Of a stretch of 64,000 nt of DNA, positions 1-11,215 are shown in pieces. Every line of letters starts with the position of its first letter. Position 1 is the stretch's first letter. Below the pieces are notes generated by a model that ran no database searches, was not told the DNA's origin, and saw nothing but the letters and a program-made list of their open reading frames with translations. The stretch spans positions 17,746-81,745 of the forward strand of contig NKYR01000149.1 of assembly GCA_003184365.1 (NCBI GenBank), written 5' to 3'. Source of the stretch: Evernia prunastri. Its lineage: Eukaryota > Ascomycota > Lecanoromycetes > Lecanorales > Parmeliaceae. The translations under genes and the position numbers were made by a program.

Positions 1-2058
1 GCAAGAGCTGCACAAATGGTGAATCAAAGCCCTACCGGCTCGCAGAGTGCGGATGTGAACGCTCTTCAGGCTCGAGTCCAGAAGGTGGGCTTATCCCTTT
101 CACGCCCGTACAGGAATTTCTTGCTTATAATTTTATTCAGCTGCTACGTGAACGGGAGGAACTCAAACAGGCCATTCAAAGTGCCAACAACAATGCCTAT
201 TCAAAGGCTGGCGAGATTGCTATTGTGCGAGCCAATGCAACGAAGGTCGAAAAGGACTTCGAGAATCGAACGATAGCTTTACAGAAATTGCACGCCGATG
301 AAGCAGCCCGACAGAAGATGGAAGTAGAGAAGGCACGTGCAGAGCTTCAGAAGATTGCCACAGAGAAAGATTTTCTTGAAAATGATCTTGCGGAAGGAAC
401 CACACAGATAAGAAACCTGCAGAAGGCTATCAAGCAAGGAGGAGACAAGTATTACGAATCCAAGATTAATGGCAAGGAAAATCAGCCCGTTACTCCGAAG
501 AAAAACAAAGCTTTGGCTTATGCCGATGGCTTCGACGATGAGGAATTACAGCCCATGTCGCCTTCCAGACTAGTCATCAGATCAAAAGTGAACACTCCCA
601 AAGCTGGGGCTAAAAGAAAACGGAAGCCCACAGAAGCTAGCCCTATTAAGCCATTGCAGCTCACGCAACCAATTCAAATCGACTCGTTTGAAGAAGCGGC
701 TCAACCTCAGAGAAGCGATGCTCTGTCAGCTAATCGTCAACTATCGCGGCCTGTTCCAGTACGGCAGGACCAGAAGTTCAAGGTACGGGTTGCGAAACGC
801 ATTGGAATCACAAAGCTAACATATCTCCAAAGCTTACACAGAAATTGCTCGACCATCGCCTCACACCTGACGAGCCAAGGACATTAGAGCGTTTGGCAGC
901 ATTTTCGTTCCCGTCTAACCAAGAGCTCGCTCTCTCCACCATTCTACTTGATAAGATTTCGACACTTAGTTTCAGACCAGCCTCTAATAATTTTGCGGCT
1001 GCACTTAGTCTGATCGTCATCTCGATATGGTCGCAATGTATGGAAGAAAGATATGTAAGCAGTTTTTCGTCTACCTTGCCTGGAGTTCTTTCTTGGCTGA
1101 CTGTCTAGCTCAGCATCAGCCGGTGCATCTCCTCGTGGATCTGGTCAAGCTTATCCTTGTGCTCAATCCAATAAAGACAGCACCGGAACTCACGAACGAC
1201 TTAATGAGTCTCGTCCAATCGACTGCCGATGTGATACTCGTGCCCCGCTGCAAAAAGGAGTCACCTCGGAAGGACAGAGCAAACATTAGCTGCATCGAGT
1301 GTCTTCAGATAATGCAGATTATGGCGGATGATTGCTCTTGTGACACAGAAGAGAGAGTACGCTTCTGGCGCACTATGCGCTTCGATTTCATAATGATGCT
1401 CCTCAACTTCATCAACCCTCTTGATGAAATTAACACAATGCTCAGTATGCTCCATACGAGCGTTTTGGATCAATCCTTCGCTATGATCATTCCTCCAAAT
1501 AATGGACAGCAAGACGCATCCGAAGCTCATATCCTTGACAATCTCTCTCATCTGCTCATCAACACTCCTCGTACTTCACCAGGCGGAAAGCCATCCGATG
1601 CCGCCGAGCTGTGTGGAGTCCGTCTCCGTGTCCTTTGCTTGATTGAAGCAATGTGTAACACTCCACACGGCAGTGAAGCGCTTGCAAAACATCGACTTGT
1701 CATCGGCTACTTGATACGCGTTATGAATGATGAGCTCGACCGAGTCTACGATTATCAGTATGGGTACGAGCAGAGGATCACACTCGTCAATACCTCCACT
1801 CGACTGCTTTACCACCTTACATCCAACTACGCTCATCTTGTTAATATGCAGGCTCGCCTCTCCGTGGTCCCTGGCGGCGAAAAGAAATTCCTAATCGCTC
1901 TCACCCGTCTCGCATTCAGCGAGGGAGGGTTCTACGAGCAAGGTATTGAGGATGACGTTGTGGATTGCGCCCATCAGATGCTGGAGGCCAGGGTCAGCCC
2001 TGAAGAGGCGGAGCAGTTGGTTGAGGCATTTTCAAGCGCCCCGTTGAGTAGGAAGTAA
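1..2058 (+). CDS. rad26: Rad26/UvsD-like checkpoint protein (ATRIP homologue), 5' partial
   Basis: Predicted partner of the ATR/Mec1-type kinase in the nuclear DNA-damage checkpoint. I read four exons: 1-84, 141-782, 833-1054 and 1114-2058. The joins are in phase and give at least 630 residues. The frame is open to the window edge, so the true start may lie upstream; the first visible ATG is at 16. The N-terminal third is a charged coiled coil (roughly residues 20-115). A basic, Ser/Pro-rich linker containing KENQP follows, then a long helical C-terminal part typical of fungal Rad26/UvsD proteins. The second acceptor could also be at 841, a 9-nt in-frame difference. Family assignment rests on overall architecture and remembered similarity, not on a catalytic motif. 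An alternative would be another coiled-coil/helical-repeat protein. Confidence 0.7.
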
Positions 2059-2569
2059 TACGACCTCCTTCTGGATTGCGAAATCTTGATGCCTTTATTG
2101 TAGACATATTTTCATATTTGGCTTGGCGTTGCAATGAGTGGACAGTTCGTGGGCGTTACTATAGATCAAGTGTTGCCTGTGCGTACAGGTTCTGTCACCC
2201 TTAAGAGCGAGGAGCGAGCGAAACCAAAAAATTGACGTTCCTTGGCAGTGAGTTCGATTCTGGGTTACTGCTGCAGCCTAGCAAAGAAATTCATGATACA
2301 AGACCAAGTGCCGGTCAAGATCCATTCGAACCATACGAAATCCCGACAGAACCCGGAGGAAACCTGACGGAACCTACGCTCGCTGTGGCAAATCACACTC
2401 CAGGACTGCCCTCTGCCGGTTTGGCAAGCCTTTGCTGGCTTTCCGCGCTGCGCCAGATACAGTTTGGAGATCTTGTACCCCGTGTCCAGGCAAAAGTGGT
2501 CGAAAGGGTTGCATATGAAGACAGCGAAGCGCCTTGCGAAGGGCCGTGCGGGGGTTGAAATGTCATGCA
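2059..2569. other. Convergent 3' intergenic region
   Basis: Lies between the stops of the Rad26-like gene and MED21, so it should hold both 3' UTRs. Open frames on both strands here (2232-2558 and 2265-2615) show no family resemblance, and the second overlaps the MED21 end antisense. I see no gene, repeat or RNA. Confidence 0.5.
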
Positions 2570-3121
2570 TCACCGCTTTATCACCCCAATAATGCCATCG
2601 ACCTTGCCCAACCAAAGTTCCCTCTGGTCTTCAGCCTTCTTCCGCTCTTCCAATGCTTGTTTAAGCTCCGCATCTAGCTCCGTGATCCGCGTCTCCTGTT
2701 TTTTCTGACTGTTCTCTACACCTGGTAACACACTGATGAGATACTCAATCTGCTTTGTTTTGAGTAGTAGATCTTGGGCTAGTTCTCGCTGGGCGGATGC
2801 GAAAGTGGTGGGAGTGTCAGGACGTTGTTCTGATGGGTAGGACGAGGAGTCAGGATGCTCTTGCTGCGAAGTGGGTGGCTCATGGTTTGAATGTTCGTTG
2901 GTGTTAGCGTTGCTATTGTTGTGGGTGCGTTGAGAGTTGGTAGGAGGTGGGGGTTGGAGGGCGGAGGAAGTGTGGTGAAGGGATAGATAACGGATGGAAG
3001 CGTAGAACTGTGTTGCTAGCTTTGGTGCGTGTTAGTCATTACGTTCAGGTAAGAAGAGCAGACGTAAACACTATCTTACTTGATCGTAGCAATCTTGAAG
3101 CTGTGTCAGTCGATCGGCCAT
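2570..3121 (-). CDS. med21: Mediator complex subunit 21 (Med21/Srb7)
   Basis: Small core subunit of the RNA polymerase II Mediator complex (middle module, pairs with Med7). There are two exons, 3080-3121 and 2570-3019. They are separated by a 60-bp GT-AG intron (3020-3079) with a GACTAAC branch site, and give 163 residues. Exon 1 encodes the diagnostic N terminus, MADRLTQLQDCYDQ. Exon 2 continues with the LATQFYASIRYL helix. A Ser/Pro/Asn-rich loop (about residues 30-75) follows. A long C-terminal coiled coil then ends with the LGKVDGIIGVIKR stretch. Length and helix-loop-coil order match fungal Med21. The gene is easy to miss because its start exon has only 14 codons. Confidence 0.93.
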
Positions 3122-3674
3122 TATGTTGTCGTTATGGCAAATAATTTTACTATGTACGTTAAGTATTTAGGTGAGTTATGCCCAAGAGGACCCTCGTACG
3201 AGTACCTCAGCAACGAACCCCACATGCCGCAAACCCTAAACCCTAAGGTGATTACACGTACCTAGGTACCTTAGGCACCTTACCTTAAGGTAAGGGAATA
3301 TCAGAACACGAGAATAGCAGGGTATATGTGAGCTGGTACCATCTAAATGCTACCAGACCTGCCTGCTGTGCCAACAAATGTTACCAGGGTGAAGCCAGAA
3401 TCTTCGGGCAGTCGAAACCCATCACTCTGGTGCGTCCCCAGAATGACTTGGTGACAAGAGATTGTGTGAAGCCGAATAGAGGATTGAATGCTTCATGAGA
3501 ATCTATAAGAGTGAGAATCCATAATTCCAAGACAAAGCGCCAAGTGTTAAGAGTACTAGGCTTGCTAACAGCGCTTATTTGTTCTGCTTCGGGCTTGCTG
3601 GTTAAAAATAACGGAATAAGAACCTGTGGGTATCTCAAAGGAAACCCCATGTTTACAAGTCACAGTGATCCATC
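3122..3674. other. Intergenic region with ACCTTA/TAAGGT motif cluster
   Basis: Upstream of MED21 and downstream of the phospholipase gene. Positions 3251-3297 hold a dense set of palindromic GGTACCTTA/TAAGGTAAGG motifs like those between other genes in the window. Two CCCTAAA units at about 3231-3245 resemble telomere repeat but are too few to call. An 89-codon minus-strand frame at 3381-3650 has no recognisable similarity and is probably UTR. Confidence 0.5.
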
Positions 3675-6600
3675 TCATTGGAAATAGTCTCCGTGCTCTC
3701 GTAGGTGCCTCATCCATCGTTGGATATTCTCCTTTTCCTCTGCCTCCAGCCTTCTAGCCTTCTTCCTCTCATATACAGCCCTGACAGTCCCCTTCGTTTG
3801 GTCTCTACCGGCTTCAAAGTTAGCTCGCGCGAGGGCGACTACCTTATCGATCTCCTGTGGCGAATATATAAAATTCCAGGTGGAGAGAAAAGGCGATGTG
3901 TCCGGATCAATATCTTCGACCTCCGGATTACGCAACAAGGGAAAATATACGACCGTGATTCCAGCGTCGGGAGCTAGCAGCTTCCAGTCGGCATCGATTT
4001 CGACACGCGTGCTTTGCGGTGGCTCCTTGTGATCCTTGGTCGTCCCAACCCAAACTGAAAGTAAATTCAGAGTCAGCAGTTCTTTCGCTGAATGCAGCAG
4101 TACATCGAAGTACAAAGTGATGGCGTCCGTAGAGGGAGGAGGAGATCGAAACCCCGAAAAATGTCTTATCACTTGGGTGCCGGTATGTGCTATGAGGGAA
4201 TGCTCCGGGATATACGTACCACTACAATAACCCACATCACCAGTGTCCCCAGATTTATCGGTCTGGGATTTTGCGATGTGATCTTTAGCTTTGTTTTGAA
4301 GCTTTCCCCTCTGCGCTTCTCGCGTCTCAGCTATTTTTCCAGCAGCCTGTTGAGCTGTCGCCGCGTCAGCTGCATCAAGCTCCGCCCTACTTTCGTCTTT
4401 CACGCTTGGCCAGCCAGCACCTGCGGGCCATCCTCTGACACCTCGTTGTTTTGCGTAACCCTCGGCAACAGAGAGCCAATTCTCCTGCTTAATGTCTGCA
4501 GAAGCATCGAAGCAGACAATAATGTCAACGTTTCGTTCTCTACGAAGCAGCGGATAGAGAGGAAGATTATTGCTCATGCCCTAGGAAGACAATTATTAAG
4601 CGGATGCAAAATTAGTAGTCTATATGGAAAATACCATGCATGCTTCAACAGCGGGGACTTACAGCATCCATCAGCTCAAGGTATTCATCTTCGAAGATAC
4701 TCTTCGGGCAAGTCGATGGCAGCCGATTTTCGAGGCCCTTTGCGAAATTTGGAATTGTTCCCGGATTAATTGGATGCAATTTGATCAAGTCCTCGTTCTT
4801 CTCTTCGATCAGGGCGTTGATGCCTTCAAACCCAGCAAGTCCTTTGAGGACAGGGCGCACCTCTTTATAGTAGTGGGCAAGCTGGTAGAGGTTTTGGTGT
4901 CAGCATTGGCTATGGAAGACAGATTCTGCCAGCGGAGATCTCTTGAAGCGTGTTTCGAAGCTTGGAGGATTGTTCAGCGTAGGAGATCTGGATCGAAGAA
5001 TTACGTACGGTCGCGCAAAATGCGGAGCCCCATATTCCCATCAGAAGGGGAATGCGAAGCTCTGGAAGTGGAGGCCTATCGTCACGGTTCACACTTTTAC
5101 CCATCTCGAATTGACGACCGATGCTCCATGACGGAATGCCGGCCTCAAACTCTTCACAAAAAAGCTCATAAGGGGTGAACTCGAACCACTGGAACCATGC
5201 TTTTTGCTTCGCCTTTTCCTTCACCGCGTCCGTTGTCTCAGCTTTCGCTCTTTTGTCCTCTGTCCTTTGCTCTTCCAACGGTATCTGATGTCTCACTGCA
5301 GCATAGATTGGAAGTGGATTTGCACCATTGGAGAGGTAAAAGCGTTGGTGTGAAAGCTTGAGATCTCGATCGTCGATGCTGAGCTCATCTCGTGGAACCA
5401 TCAACCGACTCGATAGTAGCAGTCCATAAACGTCGACGAGGCCAAAATCGGCTTCCGGATCTCCTTTGAGCCGTTCTACCGCGCCAGCAAGGAGGAACTT
5501 GTTTGTGGGAGACCTCGTACACAAGTCCAGGAAACTGGGAGGGTACGCGAGGTGGACGCCTATGCGTTTCTTCAGATGTTCTATCACTTTCTCGTGTCTA
5601 CGGCCACCGAGACTTGAATTGTACAAAGCCTGCAACCAGCAACTGCCGCTGACACCAGCACTGAATATACAATTGGAGTTAGCATTGCCTATTTTCAGGT
5701 TTATATAGAGCCTTGTAAGAAACATTGAGAGGATCAAGTCTCCCAACACACGTCTCAGGCCTCAGGATTCAATTTCTAAGGGTAGGAAACATGGACCCTA
5801 GATATACGTACGTATAAGTCGCGCAATTAAAGAGTCCTGCCTCTTGCGCCTATCATGAAGTCAGTCTAGGATTGTGGGTTATGATGGGGGAAATCTCTAC
5901 ACTCAAGTACGATGCTGCTCCAGCGACCAGGGCCCTCAGACCTCCACCTGACCCACATACTGCGATGGTGGGCACGTCTCTAGGATCCACATCAATATCT
6001 GGTATCTCGAGGTACTTCGCCAACGCTCTGGCTGCAAATCTCTTCCTGCGCCGGACAAAGGCCAATTCATCGGAACACAAGTCTTTGCCAATCCTCACTC
6101 TCGCATTTAGCGAAATCTCGGGATGGATGTCGTGATCCTGAGCTTCCTGCCAGATCTCCTCGGCAAGTGACCCTCTGGCCATGTTCATCTCTCGCTGAAG
6201 CTTTGCCACATAGTCCGGAAGATCATGAGCATATTGCGGAATGAACCGATCTACAATGTTGTCTCCAAGTGTTGCCCACTGTGCGGGATTCGACGTCAGT
6301 CAGAAATCCAATCAAGATGAGTCTAGTGAGTATCCCGTCTTGCAGAGACCAAAACTTGAACGCTTTCTGCAGCCCTTCAAAATGCCGACGAGTACAAGGA
6401 GCAAGTCATGGGGGTGCAGCTGCCTCTGCCAAACGAGGATGCCGCCATTAAATGAGAGAAAAACGTCTTTATACCACTCCTCTCTAGTGAGTCTCTGGTA
6501 ATGATCAGACGAGCACGAAAGGTTGATGGACACTTGCCGCGGAAAGAAGCCTCACGATCCAAACCAATACCATCGATAAGGAACGAAACCGCAAAACGTA

Positions 6601-6794
6601 CGTACCTGGACGGACGATAGCGATTTGCGGGCTATAGCAATATTCCGAGAAAAAGAGGCCCATGCTGCGCTATCATCATCCTCGAAAAGGGGAACTTGAT
6701 CATCCGGGCTCTCATCTTCCTCTCTGGGTAAGCTCGGGTCAGCGTGGCTTCCCGACGCTTCGACCCAACCAGAGATGTCATGAAAATTCGACAA
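3675..6794 (-). CDS. Cytosolic phospholipase A2-like / lysophospholipase catalytic-domain protein
   Basis: Predicted to hydrolyse acyl esters of glycerophospholipids using a Ser-Asp dyad. I read exons 6606-6794 (5' end unresolved), 5901-6278, 5812-5849, 5009-5660, 4663-4881, 4220-4580 and 3675-4054. All joins from 6606 down keep phase. The last six exons alone give 675 residues. Near the start of the catalytic domain is the oxyanion-loop motif CGSGGGLRAL. Shortly after it comes AGVSGSCW, the GXSGS nucleophile motif. Further on are the conserved MGIWGSAFCAT and CFDASAD segments; the last carries the likely catalytic Asp. The 38-nt exon 5812-5849 is small. Introns are longer than elsewhere in the window (up to 327 bp). 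The N-terminal exon(s) upstream of 6794 could not be fixed; an ATG at 7149 or 6931 may be the real start. Neighbours do not suggest a special role. Confidence 0.85.
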
Positions 6795-7308
6795 CAGGTA
6801 CGCTGCCTGCCAAAAGAGGAGCTTTGGCGGTATGAATTTATGTAAACACCCAAGCCATTGGCAATGATTGAGATTGCTTTTTGCGCATCGATAGCAAATT
6901 TCCTTGCTCTATAGTACGAAGGATTGTACACATTCTAATTTGATGTACGCGTGACGCTGGTTGTTTGTTTTTGACCGATGTATCTCCAAGCAGTTGAAAA
7001 GGGTACTCACTGGCTTGAATTTTTGGGGCTCCTCTTGGAAATCCTAGGTTGAGTTTTGGGCCATTCTTTAGTAGTACCGCTGTCATTACAGCGCACATTT
7101 GAAGGATTGAGTGTGTAATTGAGAGCGTACGCAAGTGTTGATCCGACAATTACAGAGCCTATGCGCTGGTACATAATCTTTTGAATCTTTGCTCTTCACC
7201 TGTCTTTTCCTCTCCCATCCGGAGACACACGACGTTTACGTTGCAAAAGCCACTAGGGTATAGATTACAACCCTTCTCCGTTTAACGTTAACGGTGTCCG
7301 TCACCCTA
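6795..7308. other. Unresolved 5' end of the phospholipase gene and its upstream region
   Basis: The frame of the phospholipase continues upstream of 6794 without a clear ATG. Minus-strand frames at 6838-7149 and 6632-6931 have candidate starts and a strong GTGAGT donor near 7013, but I could not find a fully in-phase join. The promoter and first exon(s) probably lie here, just beside the inserted element at 7309. Confidence 0.4.
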
Positions 7309-8087
7309 CGGCGGACGATAATTGACACTCCGACAAAACTAAGAGCTCCGTCAAAATCCGATCAGTTTTTTTTTTCTGCTCGACTTTTTTCTTCACACCC
7401 CAAAACCATCCGGATAGCGCACCCCCCGAAGTAGGGTGTGACTTACTACCTCACAAGGTGATAGCTATTATTCTAGAATCTTACTTTAAAGAATACTCTT
7501 CGAGGATAATTCTTAGGGGACGCTCTTCGGGAACGCTCTTCGGGGAGCTCTTCGGAAAGGTTCTTCGGGGGACTCTTTGGGGAACTCTTCGAGAGACTCT
7601 TCGAGGTGTTTTTCGGGGAGATTCTTCGGGGGGGGGGTTCTTCGGGGAGGTTCTTCGGGGATCGAATTTAAATACGGTATTTTAAATTTAGAGTTCACGC
7701 TTAGTCTTATAAGGCTGATTTAAAGTTTTCTTCTCGTTTTTTCCGTACGAACTTTGTCACGAATTTTTTTGAGAAGATTTTTGAGTTTTTTTGAGGGGGT
7801 ACCCAAAGAACCTCCCTCGAAGAGCCCCCCGAAGAGTCCCCCGAAGAACCCCCCGAAGAACCCCCCGAAGAGCCCCCCGAAGAACCCCTCGAAGAGTCTC
7901 CCAAAGAGTCCCCCGAAGAACCCCCCGGAAGAGCCCCCCGAAGAATCTCCCCGAAGAGTATATCTCGAAATTATTTAATTATCGTTCGTTGTAAAAAGTT
8001 TGACATGGAAAGATGAGAGAAGAAAAAAAAATTGTCGAGTTTTGATGGAGCTCTTGGTTTTGTCGGAGTGTCAATCATCGTCCGCCG
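7309..8087. mobile_element. MITE-like foldback element with TA target-site duplication
   Basis: Terminal inverted repeats of about 49 bp start with CGGCGGACGATAATTGACAC at 7309 and end with the reverse complement at 8087. They differ at three positions, all transitions. TA dinucleotides flank both ends (7307-7308 and 8088-8089), as for Tc1/mariner-class insertions. The 779-bp element has no transposase frame. Inside are two oppositely oriented arrays of a roughly 12-bp GAAGARCCCCCC unit around an AT-rich centre. It is non-autonomous; which family would mobilise it cannot be told from the sequence alone. Confidence 0.8.
7497..7960. repeat. Two head-to-head arrays of a 12-bp GAAGARCCCCCC repeat
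   Basis: The plus strand reads CTCTTCGGGG-type units at 7497-7660 and GAAGARCCCCCC units at 7805-7960. The arrays are therefore inverted copies that could pair into a long hairpin. Each arm has about a dozen imperfect units. The 12-bp period keeps frames open and makes low-complexity Pro/Lys or Gly/Ser peptides, which I regard as accidental. Confidence 0.75.
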
Positions 8088-8089
8088 TA

Positions 8090-8466
8090 CACCCGTCACC
8101 CGAGCGGTAAAGTATCTTGAAGCCCTAAGGTAGGTACTTTAAGTAGGTACGTACGAGGGTAGTAAACTATCTTACCTTATTTCCCTCACTGAGTAGTCTG
8201 CTTCAATCAACTACTTTGCAGAGGCACGCTGCTGCCAGAATAATGAGCACTTGTAACCGGCGGTAACTGGTATCGTTGCAGAAGTCGGACAACATACTTT
8301 GAATTGCTTAGCCCCCCTCCTTGATCACGATCCGCGGCTGCTAACCACATTCCCGTATACACCTTTTAACTACTCTCAATTAGAGCAAGCTAGCACCATC
8401 GCTCTCTTTATCTCTCTCTTTTTTCCTTTTCCTTACGCCTTGTTCACCAAGTAGCTTGAGCCAATT
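8090..8466. promoter_or_regulatory. Upstream region of EXO70
   Basis: Contains the ACCTTA/TAAGGT motif group at 8124-8182, followed by a pyrimidine-rich tract (about 8397-8440) just before the EXO70 ATG, as is common in fungal promoters. No coding signal seen. Confidence 0.35.
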
Positions 8467-10548
8467 ATGGCAAAGGTCCAACAAGCTATTTGGGCAGAGG
8501 AGAAAGCCGAGGTAGAAGTCCTCCTTGCTCAAAGAGATGAGCATGCAAACATCGACAGGAGACTCAAGACACTTCAAGCAAGTATTGAGGGTGGAGGTCG
8601 GACAGTGAGGGACGGAATGGGTCAAGTGCACAGCAACACGAATCAGCACCAGATCAAGATACAGAGTATGTTCCGGACGGAGGGAGTCGACGTGAAACCT
8701 ATTCTAACCTCTTTCCTAAGATATTGAGAGGCTCATCAAGCACATTGACAAGATGCTTGAGCCAGGACAAGACAAAGCAAAGGAAGAGATCATCATTCGG
8801 GCTGGGTCAGTCAAATCTGTGGGAGAGTCGCTTAAACTCCCTGCTGACCTAAGTCCAGACCGGCCCAAGTCGGATTGACCGAGTACTTGAACTCGCTCAA
8901 ACGTGTCAATCGAGCTCTTTTCGAGATGGGCACTACCAACATACGTGCCAATCAACAGGCTATCGGTGACTTCAACGAGCTTCTGGCTGAAGGTTGTAAG
9001 AAACTGGAACAAGTCTATCGTTCCGTGCTGCTCGAGTATTCCCAGCCTCTGGAGCCTCTGCACTATCTCACACGGGGTAAGCCACCCATGCGCTGCCATC
9101 CATTCTACCCTCCTGAATGCTAATGCACCAAAGACTTGCCCTTCCCGATTCTATCTAATGGGACTGCATCAGAACTGGAGGCTATGGACAAATACATTTC
9201 TTCTCCAAGCGCTCGCAGTACATTTCCGGATCAGCAAGCGTCACCTTCAGTTCATATCTACTCAGATATTCGTGGTCCTTATCTCGTCGGCAGCCTTCAA
9301 AATCTATCTTTAGCATCGATCAGCACCTCGAAGAAGAAAAATTCCGATGAGCTCTATCGTCAAGGTAGCAATGCTATCAACCAGTATGCGAAAGCGATCG
9401 ACGGCATGTTCCTTGCCGAATTCCAGAACATATCTACGAGTTTACCCCGCGATGATTGGACCATAGCATTCGAAAGCACTTGCCGCAGGGCCCTCGCCGA
9501 TTTCGCCAAAACTCTGCGCGAGCTCAACATGCACATCAAGTCCAACCTGACCACGGACTGCTTCCTTGCTTATGAGATCATCGAGGTCGTCACGAATGTA
9601 GCACATAATCTCAGCTCCAAGACTGGGGAACCACTCCCCTTTGGGGAGGCTCTCAAGCCAGTCCGGGAAGTCGCAAAATTCTCACTTCCTGAGCTGCTTG
9701 AGGACCAGAGACGCCGCATCATGTCCCTGGCTATTCTGCCCTCAGATGGATCGGCCATCGCCTTCACCTCTGAAATGATGACGCGCCTCCAGACTCTTAT
9801 CGCTTATCCCAAATCGCTGTCATCGATTCTGGCATCGATAGGTGATGGCAACTGGACTCAGTCCGCATCGGCGAACCGTTTGAACAATTCTTCCACCTCC
9901 TTACCCTCGCTCAAATCCCTTGATGTTGGCGCAGATGGCGCTCAATTGCTAACACATTACGTTCTTGACACCCTTGAGGCACACCTGACTACCCTTGAAT
10001 CACGTGCTCGTATCCTTCTTAAGTCGAAAGCTGTTCATGGCGTCTTCATCTCCAACACTGTCGCTCTGATCGACCGTATGATTCGCAGTTCTGATCTCGC
10101 CTCTCTAATCGGTGCCAGTCCGGGCGCTCAATCCAAGATCGACACTTGGCGCAGGAAAGGCGTCTCCACGTACATGGACGCCTGGCGTGAACCGTCATCG
10201 GCGCTCTTAGACTCCACTCGCACTAATGTCTCAGGGGCCCGGCCACATTCCGGCGCGTCTCTCACCTCAGCTGAGGTGATCAAGACTCTCGGCAGCAAAG
10301 AAAAAGATGCGATCAAGGAAAAATTCAAGCTCTTCAACGCATCCTTCGAAGAGTGCTTGAAGCGTCATAAGGAGTTGAGTCTAGGCATGGAGAGGGAGGT
10401 GAAGAGTGAGTTGAGTAGGGAAGTTGGGCATCAGGTGGAGCCGCTCTATGCACGCTTTTACGATCGTTACGAAGCACTGGACAAGGGAAAAGGTAAGTAT
10501 GTTAGGTACGATAAGGTTTCGCTGGCTACAGCGCTGGCATCGCTCTGA
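8467..10548 (+). CDS. exo70: Exocyst complex subunit Exo70
   Basis: Subunit of the exocyst, which tethers secretory vesicles to the plasma membrane; Exo70 binds PI(4,5)P2 and Rho GTPases. Exons 8467-8665, 8721-8805, 8859-9076 and 9134-10548 join in phase (introns 53-57 bp) to 638 residues, the usual fungal length. The N-terminal part is coiled coil. The conserved segments LKRVNRAL, NIRANQQAI and EPLHYLTRDLPFP precede the helical-rod domain. Within that domain are FAKTLRELNMHIK and LTTDCFLAYEIIE. The C terminus has the membrane-binding signature DKGKGKYVRYDKVSL. A GTAAGT inside the last exon (10494) is coding, because reading through it gives this conserved tail. The neighbouring PI 4-kinase is a lipid-signalling gene, but the two are not divergently paired. 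Confidence 0.95.
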
Positions 10549-11215
10549 AGGCAAGCTGGAGGATGTATTTACAAGTCTAATTTTGAGGAGGGTAACGGAT
10601 TGACAGCCTTTGACTTATGGGCAGTGTGGTATGTGTGAGTATTGATGCGTAGCATAGCGGCGATACCCTAACGATAAAGCTTATACTCTGGAACCTTTCA
10701 TCCTCTTGAGGAGTACAGACCTTACTTCTACCTGGAGAGGCGTTCTTTAGAGCACTTTGAAAGCTTCAGCGACTGGAACTGGAGTTCAAGAGACTAATGG
10801 TTTGCTATCTGCTGCAATATGGGTATCAAATCTATAAATTGCCAACGCCAATGTCTTAGGCAAGCCGATCAAATATTGCCGCCGCTCAAGCGTGACCCAA
10901 CTCCACTCAGCTCGAAGATCTATCTGCATGTGCCCTTAGATATGTTGGCCAAAGTCTTGGAAAGTCAAAGACCATGATCCGAAAAGCTGAGCACGTTGAC
11001 TCATGAGTCATGTCGTCGCACGAAAACTGGTAATGGAAATGCAAAAGACCGTTATTTTCAAAGCAGGCAAGATCGAAACGGAAGGGACTCCCCTGCTCGA
11101 TAATCATCAACCGTGTGTCGTATGGCTAGCTAGTGATAGTGACTTTGCTAATGATATTCTCAATGATCTGGTCGTGTATTTCGAGTATCAAGTAATGACA
11201 TCCGGCGATGAATCT
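10549..11215. other. Convergent 3' intergenic region
   Basis: Between the stops of EXO70 (+) and the SNF2/RING gene (-). Frames at 10907-11110 and 11003-11227 overlap antisense and resemble nothing known. I see no repeat or RNA. Confidence 0.5.

Noticed and set aside
2265..2615. 116-codon minus-strand frame overlapping the MED21 end
   Set aside because: It is antisense in frame to nothing known and overlaps the MED21 3' end in another frame on the same strand.
3231..3245. Telomere-like CCCTAAA repeats
   Set aside because: Only two units, surrounded by ordinary intergenic DNA; no longer tract and no sign of a chromosome end.
7754..7994. Proline/lysine-rich frames within the MITE-like element
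   Set aside because: They result from the 12-bp repeat period, occur in several frames and on both strands, and have no start context or similarity.
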